Below are positions 46,398 to 55,340 of a DNA stretch of 64,000 bases, piece by piece. Origin of the DNA: an uncultured Clostridium sp. (GTDB lineage: Bacteria; Bacillota; Clostridia; Clostridiales; Clostridiaceae); assembly GCA_903789665.1 (NCBI GenBank), contig CAIFEX010000003.1, forward strand, positions 108,444 through 172,443, given 5' to 3'. The stretch's first letter is position 1. Each line of letters opens with the position of its first letter. Both the position numbers and the translations under genes were made by a program. The notes beneath the pieces were generated by a model that worked only from the letters and a program-made list of their open reading frames with translations, did not search any database and had not been told where the DNA came from.

Positions 46398-47363
46398 TTA
46401 AACGGCCTGGACCACCAGTGCCATTAAAATCATCATGAGTACTTCTGTAAAATACATAAGATCTATACAATACTTTATATGCTCAAAATTCAATTCAACA
46501 AGCTTATCTCCTATGGTTGGCTTATACACTTCCTCGCCAAAATAAATGTTAGTGCCGCCGAGCTGTACTCCGAGAGCTCCTGCTGCTGCAGATTCGGGAT
46601 ATGCACAGTTGGGGCTTTTATGGTTTCTCCTGTCCCTTATCATTATCTTAAAGGTTTTTACTGGATTCCCCCTTACTGTAAAGGACATTATGCACATAAG
46701 CACCCCTGTGATTCTAGCAGGTACAAAATTAAATACATCATCTATTTTAGCCGGGAAAAATCCTATGTATCTATACCTCTCATTCATATATCCAAGCATT
46801 GAGTCCATAGTATTTATGCCCTTGTAGAGCATAGCAAGAGGTGCCCCAAATACAGCCGCATATATAAGTGGTGCTATGACTCCGTCGGATGTATTTTCAG
46901 CTACCGTTTCCACGTCTGCCCTTATTATATCTCCGCTGCTTAAATTAGAAGTATCCCTGCCAACTATGTAAGAGAGCTTCAGCCTCGCTTTCTCAATATT
47001 TTTTTCTTTTAAAGCAAAATAAACTTTTTTGGCTTCCACCGACAGGCATTTGGCAGAAATAGTCGTACAGATAATGAATGTATTCACCAAATTATATAAA
47101 ATCAGGTGTCTTCTCAAAATCACAAGTAATACAAATGGTGCAATAAAACTTACAGCTCCTACTGTTAAAACTATCAACCCTCCAAAAGCTTTTAAACTGC
47201 CATTTGTTTTACAAATTTTTCTTCCTTTCTTTTCTAAGCAGGATATAAGTTTTCCTATATATATGACAGGATGCGGGAACCAACCCGGGTCTCCAAATAT
47301 CCAGTCCAGTACAACTGCTGCAAGGAGATCTATAATATTTATATATACAAGGGAAAAAGGCAA
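46398..47363 (-). CDS. cbiB: Adenosylcobinamide-phosphate synthase
   Basis: Membrane enzyme joining adenosylcobyric acid to aminopropanol phosphate. LDWIFGDPGWFPHPVIYIG near residue 20, VGRDTSNLSSGDI near 130, then ENTSDGVIAPLIYAA and NCAYPESAAAGALGVQLGG, all family hallmarks, with about five membrane segments. Start is TTG 47363 with AGAAGGAGGG upstream. Confidence 0.94.
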   Translation of the reverse strand: MPFSLVYINIIDLLAAVVLDWIFGDPGWFPHPVIYIGKLISCLEKKGRKICKTNGSLKAFGGLIVLTVGAVSFIAPFVLLVILRRHLILYNLVNTFIICTTISAKCLSVEAKKVYFALKEKNIEKARLKLSYIVGRDTSNLSSGDIIRADVETVAENTSDGVIAPLIYAAVFGAPLAMLYKGINTMDSMLGYMNERYRYIGFFPAKIDDVFNFVPARITGVLMCIMSFTVRGNPVKTFKIMIRDRRNHKSPNCAYPESAAAGALGVQLGGTNIYFGEEVYKPTIGDKLVELNFEHIKYCIDLMYFTEVLMMILMALVVQAV

Positions 47364-47400
47364 ATTAATCCCTCCTTCTGGTATTTGCTAAGCATATCTA

Positions 47401-48918
47401 TCATTTGATGCCCATAATAGCATATATTTTATCTATATCAAGACTTCTTCGTACTATATGGGCAAGTTTCTCTATTTCGCCCTCTCTGAGGTTTTCATAT
47501 ATTTTGGATTTTTTATAGCTCAGTCCTTTGTTCTGTCTTATTCTGTTTAAAATATATTCTCTAAAATCAACGGCGTCAAAAACACCGTGTATATAAGTTC
47601 CAAAAACATTTTGGGCTGTATTCACAGCTCCATCTTTCATATGAACTTTTTTTCCGTTTTTCTCTGTAAATTCAAACAGCGGCCCGGCGTTTATGCCATA
47701 TTTGCATATTCCCATATGAATTTCATATCCATACACATTCAATTTCTTTTTTTCCAAAGATCCATTTTTATCTATAAACGGGAAATCCATATCACTTACG
47801 GCCTTTACTCTAGTAGTGACTTTTTCCCTGTCAAACACAGTTTCTATATCCAGAAGACCTATTCCATCCGCCCCCCCGACGTCAGTTTCCGTCTTATAGG
47901 GATCACTTATGGTTTTGCCGAGCATTTGATAGCCGCCACATACTCCTATTACAATTCCAGTTTTGCTGTATTTTTTAATGCAGGATTCAAGACCGCATTT
48001 CCTGATTTTAATTAAATCTTCTATGGTATTTTTACTTCCGGGAATTATAAGCAAATCCGGATTCCCAAATTCCTCCACAGAAGTTATGAATCTCACAGAA
48101 ACATCATCTTCACTTTTAAGGGCATCCAAATCTGTAAAATTAGAAATATGTGGCAGTTTTACTACAGCTATATCTATAGGTGCCGTAACTTTTTTGTTGA
48201 ATTGCACCGCCGCATCTTCATCTTCCAGTGCCAGGTTAAAATGAGGTATAACTCCCAGGCAGGGTACTTTGATAACATCTTCAAGCATTTTGAGCCCAGG
48301 TTTTAATATATCTATGTCTCCCCTAAACTTATTTATTATTGTTCCCTTAACTCTTCTCTTCTCTTCTTCATTAAAAAACAGCATTGTACCTGCAAGAGAG
48401 GCAAATACTCCTCCCTTGTCTATATCACCGGCCAAAAGAACGGGAGCATCTGCTATTTCAGCCATACCCATATTCACGATGTCCCTATCCCTTAAATTTA
48501 TCTCCGCAGGACTTCCTGCACCTTCCATCACTATTATATCAAAATTTTCTTCCAACTTTTTAAAGTGATCTCTAAGCATGTCCCTAAACTCCAGCTTCAT
48601 ATTATGGTATTCCATAGCTGTGCTGTTTCCATATACTTTACCGTTTACTATTATCTGGCACTTTTTATCCGAAGTAGGCTTTAATAGTATCGGATTCATA
48701 TACGCTTCCGGCTGCAGTCCTGCAGCATAGGCCTGAAGCACTTGGGCACGGCCCATCTCTTTTCCATCCAAAGTTATATAGGAATTCAACGACATATTTT
48801 GAGATTTAAATGGACATACTGAATATCCATCCTGTTTAAATATCCTGCAAAGGGCAGAAACAATTATACTTTTACCTACAGAAGAACCCGTACCTTGAAT
48901 CATAATTTTCGTCACCAT
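47401..48918 (-). CDS. cobQ: Cobyric acid synthase
   Basis: ATP- and glutamine-dependent amidation of the b, d, e and g side chains. [20 protein letters not shown]-loop, [28 protein letters not shown] and the glutaminase Cys in [10 protein letters not shown] near residue 335, with the His in YIHGVFD. First gene of the riboswitch-controlled operon. ATG 48918 with GAGGAG upstream; a GTG at 48924 is in frame. Confidence 0.95.
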   Translation of the reverse strand: MVTKIMIQGTGSSVGKSIIVSALCRIFKQDGYSVCPFKSQNMSLNSYITLDGKEMGRAQVLQAYAAGLQPEAYMNPILLKPTSDKKCQIIVNGKVYGNSTAMEYHNMKLEFRDMLRDHFKKLEENFDIIVMEGAGSPAEINLRDRDIVNMGMAEIADAPVLLAGDIDKGGVFASLAGTMLFFNEEEKRRVKGTIINKFRGDIDILKPGLKMLEDVIKVPCLGVIPHFNLALEDEDAAVQFNKKVTAPIDIAVVKLPHISNFTDLDALKSEDDVSVRFITSVEEFGNPDLLIIPGSKNTIEDLIKIRKCGLESCIKKYSKTGIVIGVCGGYQMLGKTISDPYKTETDVGGADGIGLLDIETVFDREKVTTRVKAVSDMDFPFIDKNGSLEKKKLNVYGYEIHMGICKYGINAGPLFEFTEKNGKKVHMKDGAVNTAQNVFGTYIHGVFDAVDFREYILNRIRQNKGLSYKKSKIYENLREGEIEKLAHIVRRSLDIDKIYAIMGIK

Positions 48919-48947
48919 AACCACTCCTCTAATACTGTTTTAAGAAC

Positions 48948-48979
48948 AAAAGCGACGAGCTTTAGAGCTCATCGCTTTT
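48948..48979 (-). terminator. Riboswitch expression-platform terminator before cobQ
   Basis: AAAAGCGATGAGCT and AGCTCGTCGCTTTT form a long stem on the minus strand with a 4-base loop, ending in CTTTTGTTCTT. It lies between the cobalamin aptamer and cobQ, so cobalamin binding probably favours it and switches the operon off. Confidence 0.85.
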
Positions 48980-49044
48980 AACATAAAAATCCAGTTTACA
49001 CTAAAAATTTAAACGTAATAAAAGTTTCTTTCCCTCCGAAAGCA

Positions 49045-49165
49045 AAAACAATTTGTTAGGCAGGTTTTCTGGCTTATGATCCATAACTCACAATCAAATA
49101 CAGTAGCGGGGGCTGCTGCGGAATCTAACCGCATTCCCTTTTAACCTATAACTATTCAATTATAA
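49045..49165 (-). ncRNA. Cobalamin (adenosylcobalamin-type) riboswitch
   Basis: On the minus strand the conserved core is plain: AAAAGGGAATGCGGTTAGA, TTCCGCAGCAGCCCCCGC (the B12 box) and TACTGT, then AAGCCAGAAAACCTGCC and TAACA. It precedes cobQ by about 120 bases, with a terminator in between. It should repress the cobQ-cobO operon when the vitamin is plentiful. Confidence 0.95.
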
Positions 49166-49175
49166 CTTTAAGTTT

Positions 49176-49203
49176 ATTATACTACACTTTTTATGTCAAC
49201 CAA
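49176..49203 (-). promoter_or_regulatory. Promoter of the cobalamin operon
   Basis: On the minus strand TTGGTT (49203-49198), 16 bases, then TATAAT (49181-49176). A TTGACA overlaps but is too close to the -10. It lies directly after the cbiO stop, so the operon can be transcribed independently of cbiQO. Confidence 0.65.
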
Positions 49204-49208
49204 TTTAG

Positions 49209-49934
49209 TCATTTAATATTACATTTTATCAAAAAATCATTGTCCTGTATCACCCTGCTGTAAGCATCGTCTCTTATTATGCGATGATCTTCCGAAAACA
49301 CCAATACACGTCTGAAAAGTCCCTTCACATATTCAAAATCGTGGGTAGAACATATTATAGTTTTTCCAACCCCGTTCAATTTTTTAAACAGATCATTTAA
49401 AAACTTTTTACCCTTGGGATCTATTCCGCTCATAGGTTCGTCTAAAACCAGCACCTCTGGATTAAGAGCGAGTACAGAGGCTATGGCGACTCTCTTTTTT
49501 TCCCCTCCACTTATATTGTAAGGTTCCTTATTTTCCAGATCCTTTACATTCAGAAGATTCAAACAATCATTCACTCTTTTTTCCACTTCAGCCTCATCCA
49601 TTCCCATTTGTCTCGGACCAAAGGCCACCTCTTCATATACATTTGAACAAAAAAGCTGTGCATCGGAATTTTGGAACACGAATCCCATTTTCTTATGAAA
49701 CTCTTTGGAAAAATCACTTTGTTCCAATTTATCTTTGGATATCAGTACATTATTAAAATAATAGTCTCCGCTCGAAGGGAATATTATTCCATTTAACAGT
49801 TTTAAAAGAGTTGATTTTCCACTGCCGTTGGCACCTATAAGTGCTATAGAATCTCCCTGTCCTATTTTGAGATTTATATTTTTTAAAACTTCTTCATCCT
49901 TATATTTAAAAAATACATTTTTAAGCTCTATCAT
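49209..49934 (-). CDS. cbiO: Energy-coupling factor ABC transporter ATPase (CbiO-like)
   Basis: ATPase of an ECF importer. Walker A GANGSGKSTLL, Q loop GFVFQNSDAQLF (the NxDAQ form typical of CbiO/EcfA), signature ISGGEKKRVAIA, Walker B VLVLDEPMSG, switch His in STHDFEYVK. 241 aa. It overlaps cbiQ by four bases. The location next to the B12 operon suggests cobalt; the substrate is inference. Confidence 0.88.
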   Translation of the reverse strand: MIELKNVFFKYKDEEVLKNINLKIGQGDSIALIGANGSGKSTLLKLLNGIIFPSSGDYYFNNVLISKDKLEQSDFSKEFHKKMGFVFQNSDAQLFCSNVYEEVAFGPRQMGMDEAEVEKRVNDCLNLLNVKDLENKEPYNISGGEKKRVAIASVLALNPEVLVLDEPMSGIDPKGKKFLNDLFKKLNGVGKTIICSTHDFEYVKGLFRRVLVFSEDHRIIRDDAYSRVIQDNDFLIKCNIK

Positions 49935-50737
49935 ATCAACCTCATTCCAGTTATGTAAAAATACATACCTATTATAAAAATCCCAGCCGCCGAATATAGA
50001 AAATCTGCAAATTTAAATTTGAATTTACTATGAGATACATATTCTCCCGTAAATCCCCTGCATTCCATGGCAGAATACATTTCATCCCCCATTTCCTTGG
50101 ATTTTAAAAACAGACCTCCCATAAGTTTTGAAATGGAAGAATATTTGTGATTATTCTTTCCCACGGATCTGAGTTTAAGAGAATAAAACATGTCCAAAGC
50201 AAACTCTCCCAAAATAAAAATATACCTTAAAGTTATGTCAAAAACCAAAATAAAAATATCCGGTATGAAAAACTTTTTTAAGGCCCTTATCATGTCATGC
50301 CATTTGGTAGTATAAGATAGGGTGTTTATAGAAATTATAGTCCCAGCTATCTTTAATATGAGCAAAACACTGTTTCTTACATTGCCCATAACCATGGAAG
50401 GTATGAGCATTACAACAGTAAACATCGGTACAGCTGCACTCACAATCAATATTTTTTTTATCTCCCCTATATCCAAGAGACTCAATATAAGCAAAAAATA
50501 TACATCCACCAAAAGTACATAATAAAAGCTCTTGGATAAAGACAAAAATATTATACATAAAATAGTAAAAAATAGTTTTACTATGGGATTCAAACTGTAT
50601 AAAAGGCTGTTTTCACTTCTGTTGTTTCTTTTAATAAGGGACAAAAGATGTAATATAGAAAAAATGCTTTTATCTATAAATTTATCCTTGTCCTTTGGCG
50701 GAATATAATTATCCTTTTTTAAAAGCCAATCCTTCAT
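49931..50737 (-). CDS. cbiQ: ECF transporter transmembrane (T) component, CbiQ-like, with N-terminal extension
   Basis: Membrane protein of the CbiQ family; LLYSLNPIVKLFFTILCI near residue 45 and the C-terminal EMGDEMYSAMECRGFTGEY coupling motif are diagnostic. The first 40 residues (WLLKKDNYIPPKDKDKF ...) precede the usual start and are soluble. No cbiM, cbiN or other S component is found next to it: the upstream gene is a Nudix hydrolase on the same strand after an 88-base gap. Confidence 0.85.
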   Translation of the reverse strand: MKDWLLKKDNYIPPKDKDKFIDKSIFSILHLLSLIKRNNRSENSLLYSLNPIVKLFFTILCIIFLSLSKSFYYVLLVDVYFLLILSLLDIGEIKKILIVSAAVPMFTVVMLIPSMVMGNVRNSVLLILKIAGTIISINTLSYTTKWHDMIRALKKFFIPDIFILVFDITLRYIFILGEFALDMFYSLKLRSVGKNNHKYSSISKLMGGLFLKSKEMGDEMYSAMECRGFTGEYVSHSKFKFKFADFLYSAAGIFIIGMYFYITGMRLI

Positions 50738-50825
50738 AATTACACCTGCAATTTCAGATTATAGTTTACTCATGATAAAAATATATCATAACCACAAGTA
50801 TATTTCAAACGGCCTGTGATCTGTG

Positions 50826-51380
50826 CTATATACCTTCCATTCCAAAGAAAACATACCACGGTCCCATGGCTATAGCAGTTCCATTTGCCTGTTCCTTCAG
50901 GAAAAAATGTTTCAGCTCCTCTTTCTTCAGTGCAATTACCTCTATATCCTCTGCTGCTTCTAAATTCTGTTTGGGGTTCTTATTTTCCTCCAGATTTTCA
51001 TCTATTTCAACTTTTACCACTCTTATCCTGTCTGTAAGCAGGGCAGCATTGGAATATAGGGAAATACCTACAGATTTGACCCTCCCCGTATAACCTGTTT
51101 CCTCTTTTAATTCTCTCAGTGCATTTTCAGGCAAACTGCCCTTTTCCACAAGTCCTGCAGGAAATCCAATAATGTAGTTGTCTATGGCAGGTCTATATTG
51201 CTTTATGAGTATATATCTGTTAGATGGAACCATTTTCCCTATTATGACAACTGTATTGGTAGTATTGGTTCTTTCTATGCTTTCCCATTTCAACTGCTCA
51301 TGACTCTTTCCCTCATAAGTTATCTCATTCAATTTAATCCAATTTCCACTGTAAAGTGTTTTTTGCGATAATTTTCTCAA
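50826..51380 (-). CDS. Nudix hydrolase (ADP-ribose pyrophosphatase type)
   Basis: 184 aa. The Nudix box is complete: GLVEKGSLPENALRELKEE then TGY (GX5EX7REUXEEXGU). The preceding KQYRPAIDNYIIGFPAG is typical of ADP-ribose/NDP-sugar hydrolases (NudF group). Its stop is downstream of the MocR-like gene, one base apart, so it is probably co-transcribed with it. Confidence 0.88.
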   Translation of the reverse strand: MRKLSQKTLYSGNWIKLNEITYEGKSHEQLKWESIERTNTTNTVVIIGKMVPSNRYILIKQYRPAIDNYIIGFPAGLVEKGSLPENALRELKEETGYTGRVKSVGISLYSNAALLTDRIRVVKVEIDENLEENKNPKQNLEAAEDIEVIALKKEELKHFFLKEQANGTAIAMGPWYVFFGMEGI

Positions 51381-52832
51381 TTATATGCCTCCCAAATTTC
51401 TAACTTCTTCTCCAATTATACTAAAACCTTTTTTTATATCCTCTTTACTAACTCTTGAAAAGCCAAGCCTCAAAGTGTCCTGCCCCTTATCATCCACATA
51501 AAATATATCTCCTGGAGTAAATATGACATTCTTCCTGCAGCATTTTTCTAAAAGTCGTCTGGAATTTATTCCCTTTAATTTTATAAAAATATGCATCCCT
51601 CCTTCACCGAGTATTTCCCTGCTGGGTATATAATTTTTGGCACACTTCAATGCAAATTCATATTTTTCCCTGTATATTCTTCTGGCTTTTTTGATATATT
51701 TATTAAAATCCCCGCTTTGCAGATACTCATAGAAAATTGCCTGATCCAGAGAAGAAGTATGTATATTTCTCGCCCTCTTGATACTTTCCAAGTATCCCGT
51801 AAGCACCTTATCTGACAATATCCATCCTATCCTTATCCCCGGAAACAGGACTTTTGAAAAACTTCCTATGTATATGACACTATTGCCTTTTCCTGCAATA
51901 GCAGCTATCGGAAGCACATGGGCACCTGAATATCTCAGCTCCTCATTAAAACCATCTTCAATTATAGGCACATTGCAGCCTTTAAGTATATTATACAACT
52001 TTGCCCTATTCTCCGGAGGCATTACAATGCCCGTAGGATTGTGATAGGAAGGTATGAAATAGGAAATCTTGAATTTTTCTTTCTTTAATTTTTCTTTTAG
52101 TTCATTTAAATCTACACCTTTCCTTCCAATCTGCACCCCCTTTATATTGAGTCCATGTAATTTCATAATCTTAATAGCCGTGTTATGGGTGGGATTTTCA
52201 CACAGTATGCTGTCACCTTTATTTGTAAGACAGGACAGTACCAGATCAAATCCTTCAGTAAAACCATTTGTTATAAGTATATCCTTGCCTTTTATATCCA
52301 CGCCTTTATTTTCCATATATTTAAGGAGATATTCTATTAAAAGCTTGTATCCCTGGGCATATCCATAATTCAGTATTTTTTTCCCTTCTATAGACATGCG
52401 GTTTAAAAAAGATTTCTTAAATTCCTCTATATTAAAAAGATTTTCATCCGGAGCTATACTTTTGAAAGATATCATCCCTCTTTTCCATTTTGTCTCATGT
52501 TTGATTATATCCAGTTTCTCCGAAAGTTTCCCATATGCATTTACTTTATTTTCCCAGTCTATATCCCATTTTCCCTGGGTACTTACCTTTACATCTGAGA
52601 CAAAAGTACCCCTGCCTTTTTTTATGTAAACAAAACCCTCATCCTGTAAAAATTCATAAGCATACATTACTGTGTTTCTGCTTATGTTTAACATTGAGGC
52701 CATTTCCCTGGATGAGGGAAGCTTTTCATCTGCCCTGAGCAGCCCCCTCAGTATCATGCCCTTTATGTAATCCCTTATCTGTATATATGCAAATTTGCTG
52801 TTCTTGTCTTCTATTTTCATATCAGAGAACAT
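51381..52832 (-). CDS. MocR-family (GntR-aminotransferase) regulator, DdlR-like
   Basis: An N-terminal GntR winged helix (AYIQIRDYIKGMILRG, LPSSREMASMLNISRNTV) is followed by an aminotransferase fold. The latter has SYHNPTGIVMPPENRA, EDGFNEELRYSG and the PLP lysine in GSFSKVLFPGIRIGW. Such proteins are PLP-sensing transcription factors. Divergent orientation to ddl suggests the DdlR role described in Brevibacillus, control of D-Ala-D-Ala ligase; PdxR-like functions cannot be excluded. ATG 52832 is preferred, with GAGGTG 8 bases upstream. Confidence 0.85.
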   Translation of the reverse strand: MFSDMKIEDKNSKFAYIQIRDYIKGMILRGLLRADEKLPSSREMASMLNISRNTVMYAYEFLQDEGFVYIKKGRGTFVSDVKVSTQGKWDIDWENKVNAYGKLSEKLDIIKHETKWKRGMISFKSIAPDENLFNIEEFKKSFLNRMSIEGKKILNYGYAQGYKLLIEYLLKYMENKGVDIKGKDILITNGFTEGFDLVLSCLTNKGDSILCENPTHNTAIKIMKLHGLNIKGVQIGRKGVDLNELKEKLKKEKFKISYFIPSYHNPTGIVMPPENRAKLYNILKGCNVPIIEDGFNEELRYSGAHVLPIAAIAGKGNSVIYIGSFSKVLFPGIRIGWILSDKVLTGYLESIKRARNIHTSSLDQAIFYEYLQSGDFNKYIKKARRIYREKYEFALKCAKNYIPSREILGEGGMHIFIKLKGINSRRLLEKCCRKNVIFTPGDIFYVDDKGQDTLRLGFSRVSKEDIKKGFSIIGEEVRNLGGI

Positions 52833-52924
52833 ATTAAATTTCACCTCAATTATATTTTACACAATAAACTGCATAAATAAAGGATAATATTCGAAACCAC
52901 AGTAGAAGAAAAATAGTCACAGCG

Positions 52925-52974
52925 TGGTTCTTTATTTTACAGGACAAATGTATAGAATAAATAATAAAGAACCA
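52925..52974. promoter_or_regulatory. Inverted repeat in the mocR-ddl intergenic region (candidate operator)
   Basis: TGGTTCTTTATT (52925-52936) and AATAAAGAACCA (52963-52974) are perfect 12-base inverted repeats separated by 26 bases, lying between the divergent regulator and ddl. A weak ddl promoter TTTACA (52936-52941) - 16 - TAAATA (52958-52963) would sit between the arms. Confidence 0.55.
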
Positions 52975-53006
52975 AGTAAAATAATAAATTTCACGGAGGA
53001 ATCAAA

Positions 53007-53909
53007 ATGAAAATAGGAGTAGTTATGGGTGGAATATCTTCTGAAAGAGAAGTTTCATTAAATTCAGGCAGGGAAATAACAAACTATCTGGATAAAAACA
53101 AGTATGAGGTAAAACCTATTGTAATAGATAAAAAGAGTGACGCTTTTGAAAAAACCAGTGACATAGATTTTGCATTTATAGCACTTCACGGAAAATTTGG
53201 AGAAGATGGCGTAATACAATCTGTATTTGAAACTATGGACATACCTTATTCAGGCTGCGGTCCTCTGACAAGCAGCATATGTATGGACAAAGATATAAGT
53301 AAAAAAATATTTGAATCTACAGGAATCAATACTGCAAAATGGATATGTATTAATTCAACAGATGAAATAGATTATAGATACCTGGATGATATGGGCTATC
53401 CTGTAGTTGTAAAGCCAAACTGTGGAGGTTCAAGCGTAGCCACCAGTATAGTAAAAGAAAAAAAATATGTAGAGGATGCCGTAAAATTGGCCCTTGACTA
53501 TGACAATGAAATAATAATTGAAAAATATATAAAAGGTGATGAAGTGACCTGCTGTATGTTAGACGGCAAGGTGCTCCCCCTCATTTCCATAAGACCAAAA
53601 TCCGATTTTTTCGATTATACTTCAAAATATGCGGATGGCGGATCAGATGAGATAATAGTTAAACTGGAAAAATCTCTGCAAGACAAAATAGAAAAAATAT
53701 GTCTTAAATGCTGGAAAGTTCTGAAATGTACCGGCTACGTAAGGGTCGACATGATAGTTAAGGATAATATTCCCTATGTATTGGAATTAAACACTCTTCC
53801 AGGTCTTACAAAAAACAGCCTTTTTCCCAAAAGTGCAAACGCAGTAAACATGTCTTTTACGGAATTACTGGATAGAATAATTAAATATTCTCTTAAAAAT
53901 AAGCAATAA
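53007..53909 (+). CDS. ddl: D-alanine--D-alanine ligase
   Basis: ATP-grasp enzyme making the D-Ala-D-Ala end of peptidoglycan precursors. [18 protein letters not shown] start, [14 protein letters not shown] near residue 55, [15 protein letters not shown] near 135 and [19 protein letters not shown] near 255 are diagnostic. The active-site Tyr is in [11 protein letters not shown], the form found in D-Ala-D-Ala rather than D-Ala-D-Lac ligases. Ribosome site CGGAGG. Confidence 0.95.
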   Translation: MKIGVVMGGISSEREVSLNSGREITNYLDKNKYEVKPIVIDKKSDAFEKTSDIDFAFIALHGKFGEDGVIQSVFETMDIPYSGCGPLTSSICMDKDISKKIFESTGINTAKWICINSTDEIDYRYLDDMGYPVVVKPNCGGSSVATSIVKEKKYVEDAVKLALDYDNEIIIEKYIKGDEVTCCMLDGKVLPLISIRPKSDFFDYTSKYADGGSDEIIVKLEKSLQDKIEKICLKCWKVLKCTGYVRVDMIVKDNIPYVLELNTLPGLTKNSLFPKSANAVNMSFTELLDRIIKYSLKNKQ

Positions 53910-53923
53910 TAGTTTTTAAATTT

Positions 53924-53990
53924 AAAAAATCTCTTTACCAGTCAATCTACGAATTGTGGATTATAGTGATTTAGGTAAGGAGATTTTTTA
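53924..53990. terminator. Terminator between ddl and the GGDEF gene
   Basis: AAAAAATCTCTTTACC (53924-53939) pairs with GGTAAGGAGATTTTTT (53974-53989) with one mismatch and a 34-base loop. T runs on both strands, so it can serve both convergent genes. Confidence 0.8.
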
Positions 53991-53999
53991 TAAATTTCC

Positions 54000-54875
54000 T
54001 CAATTGTCCGTTGAAATATCGCCTATATCCTTTACTACAAATAAATGTCTGTCAATATTTTTCGCTTTAGTAGAAGCTAAACTTGCTGCATTGATCAATT
54101 TATCTATACAGCTCAATATATCAGCCTTTTCATGAAGATTTCTTGCTTTACACCCCGCTATACCTATGGATATTGAAACCAAAATTTTTTCTGAAAAAAT
54201 ATTTCTCCTTACCAGGGATATTATACGATCTGCCAGTGCCTCATTTTCATTTAAGGAATAACAAGTGAGAATGGCAAATTCATCACCTGCATACCTGCAA
54301 AAATAAATATTATTGTATGCACTTATATTTTTCTTTAAAATAGAAGCTACTGATTTTAACACCTTGTCTCCATTTATATGGCCATATTTTTTATTTATAA
54401 AGCCAAAATTGTCCAAATCCATAAATATAACTGAAATACTCTTATTCTCCTCAATCAGTTTATAGGCATTGTAAAATATGTAATCACTTTTATAAAATCC
54501 TGTAAGCAAATCGATGTGCTTCCCCAATTCAATTTTTAAAATTGTCCTTGTAATAAATCCTGTAATTTCACTTTTGTCTTTAACTATCATAATTTCCAGA
54601 TCATTATTTTGATTGAATATTTCCAATGCCTTCCATATATATGTACTTCCCTTTACACACACATATTTATTTGACATAATATCTGCAACTATTCTATTGG
54701 GATGTGCTGTAATCAATTCTTTTTCCGTAACTATGCCAACTAATTCACAGGATTTATAAACCAACAGGCACTCGATATTATCTTCATAAAAATAATGCTG
54801 AATGGAATTCACTCCAGAAAGCATATTAACCTTCACAAAATTTTTATCCGATATGCTTAAAACATTCTGTATCAT
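54000..54875 (-). CDS. CBS-domain diguanylate cyclase (GGDEF)
   Basis: 291 aa. A CBS pair covers about residues 8-120 (ELVGIVTEKELI, DIMSNKYVCVKGS, ITGFITRTILKI) and probably binds an adenine nucleotide or SAM. A GGDEF domain follows at 125-280 (FMDLDNFGFINKKYGHING, CRYAGDEFAIL); AGDEF is an accepted active variant. There is no RxxD inhibition site in the usual place. The start overlaps the upstream gene's stop by four bases. Confidence 0.88.
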   Translation of the reverse strand: MIQNVLSISDKNFVKVNMLSGVNSIQHYFYEDNIECLLVYKSCELVGIVTEKELITAHPNRIVADIMSNKYVCVKGSTYIWKALEIFNQNNDLEIMIVKDKSEITGFITRTILKIELGKHIDLLTGFYKSDYIFYNAYKLIEENKSISVIFMDLDNFGFINKKYGHINGDKVLKSVASILKKNISAYNNIYFCRYAGDEFAILTCYSLNENEALADRIISLVRRNIFSEKILVSISIGIAGCKARNLHEKADILSCIDKLINAASLASTKAKNIDRHLFVVKDIGDISTDN

Positions 54876-55222
54876 AAATCTATGGATTTACTAACATGCA
54901 ATGTTACACTAACTTGTGCTTTTATAATCATTGTTTCGTCAGCAATTTTACCTCCTTCCTCTAAAATTATGGAAATTAACTTATCTTTGGGAATTAAATT
55001 TATTAAAGATTTCTTAATAACAACAGCCTCTATAAATCTATGTTCTATTTTAATCACTTCATATTGCTCTGGTGAAAGCATGTCTACCATTCTTCTGGCA
55101 GCTTCCGGACCAATAGGAGATCTTTTACCAATGATCAGAACATCCTGCATTGGAGGTACTTCAAATTCCGAAAAATACATCGATACTTCCGCTGTCTTTG
55201 TACCTTGATTTTTACTTTTCAT
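54872..55222 (-). CDS. Hypothetical protein (about 116 aa)
   Basis: Not recognised. No signal peptide or membrane helix. It shows PPMQDVLIIGKRSPIGPEAA near the middle and RFIEAVVIKKSLINLIPKD. It is translationally coupled to the CBS-GGDEF gene (ATGA overlap), so it may take part in the same signalling unit. ATG 55222 preferred (GGAG 11 bases upstream); an ATG at 55231 is too close. Confidence 0.65.
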   Translation of the reverse strand: MKSKNQGTKTAEVSMYFSEFEVPPMQDVLIIGKRSPIGPEAARRMVDMLSPEQYEVIKIEHRFIEAVVIKKSLINLIPKDKLISIILEEGGKIADETMIIKAQVSVTLHVSKSIDL

Positions 55223-55340
55223 TAACAACATGTCTCCTTCCTATAATCCACATATAATATTATCATATCTTGTCTAATTCTTCTATAAATTATTTAATGT
55301 TTGTCATATTTGCATATAATAAGTCGTATTTTTATTTCAT

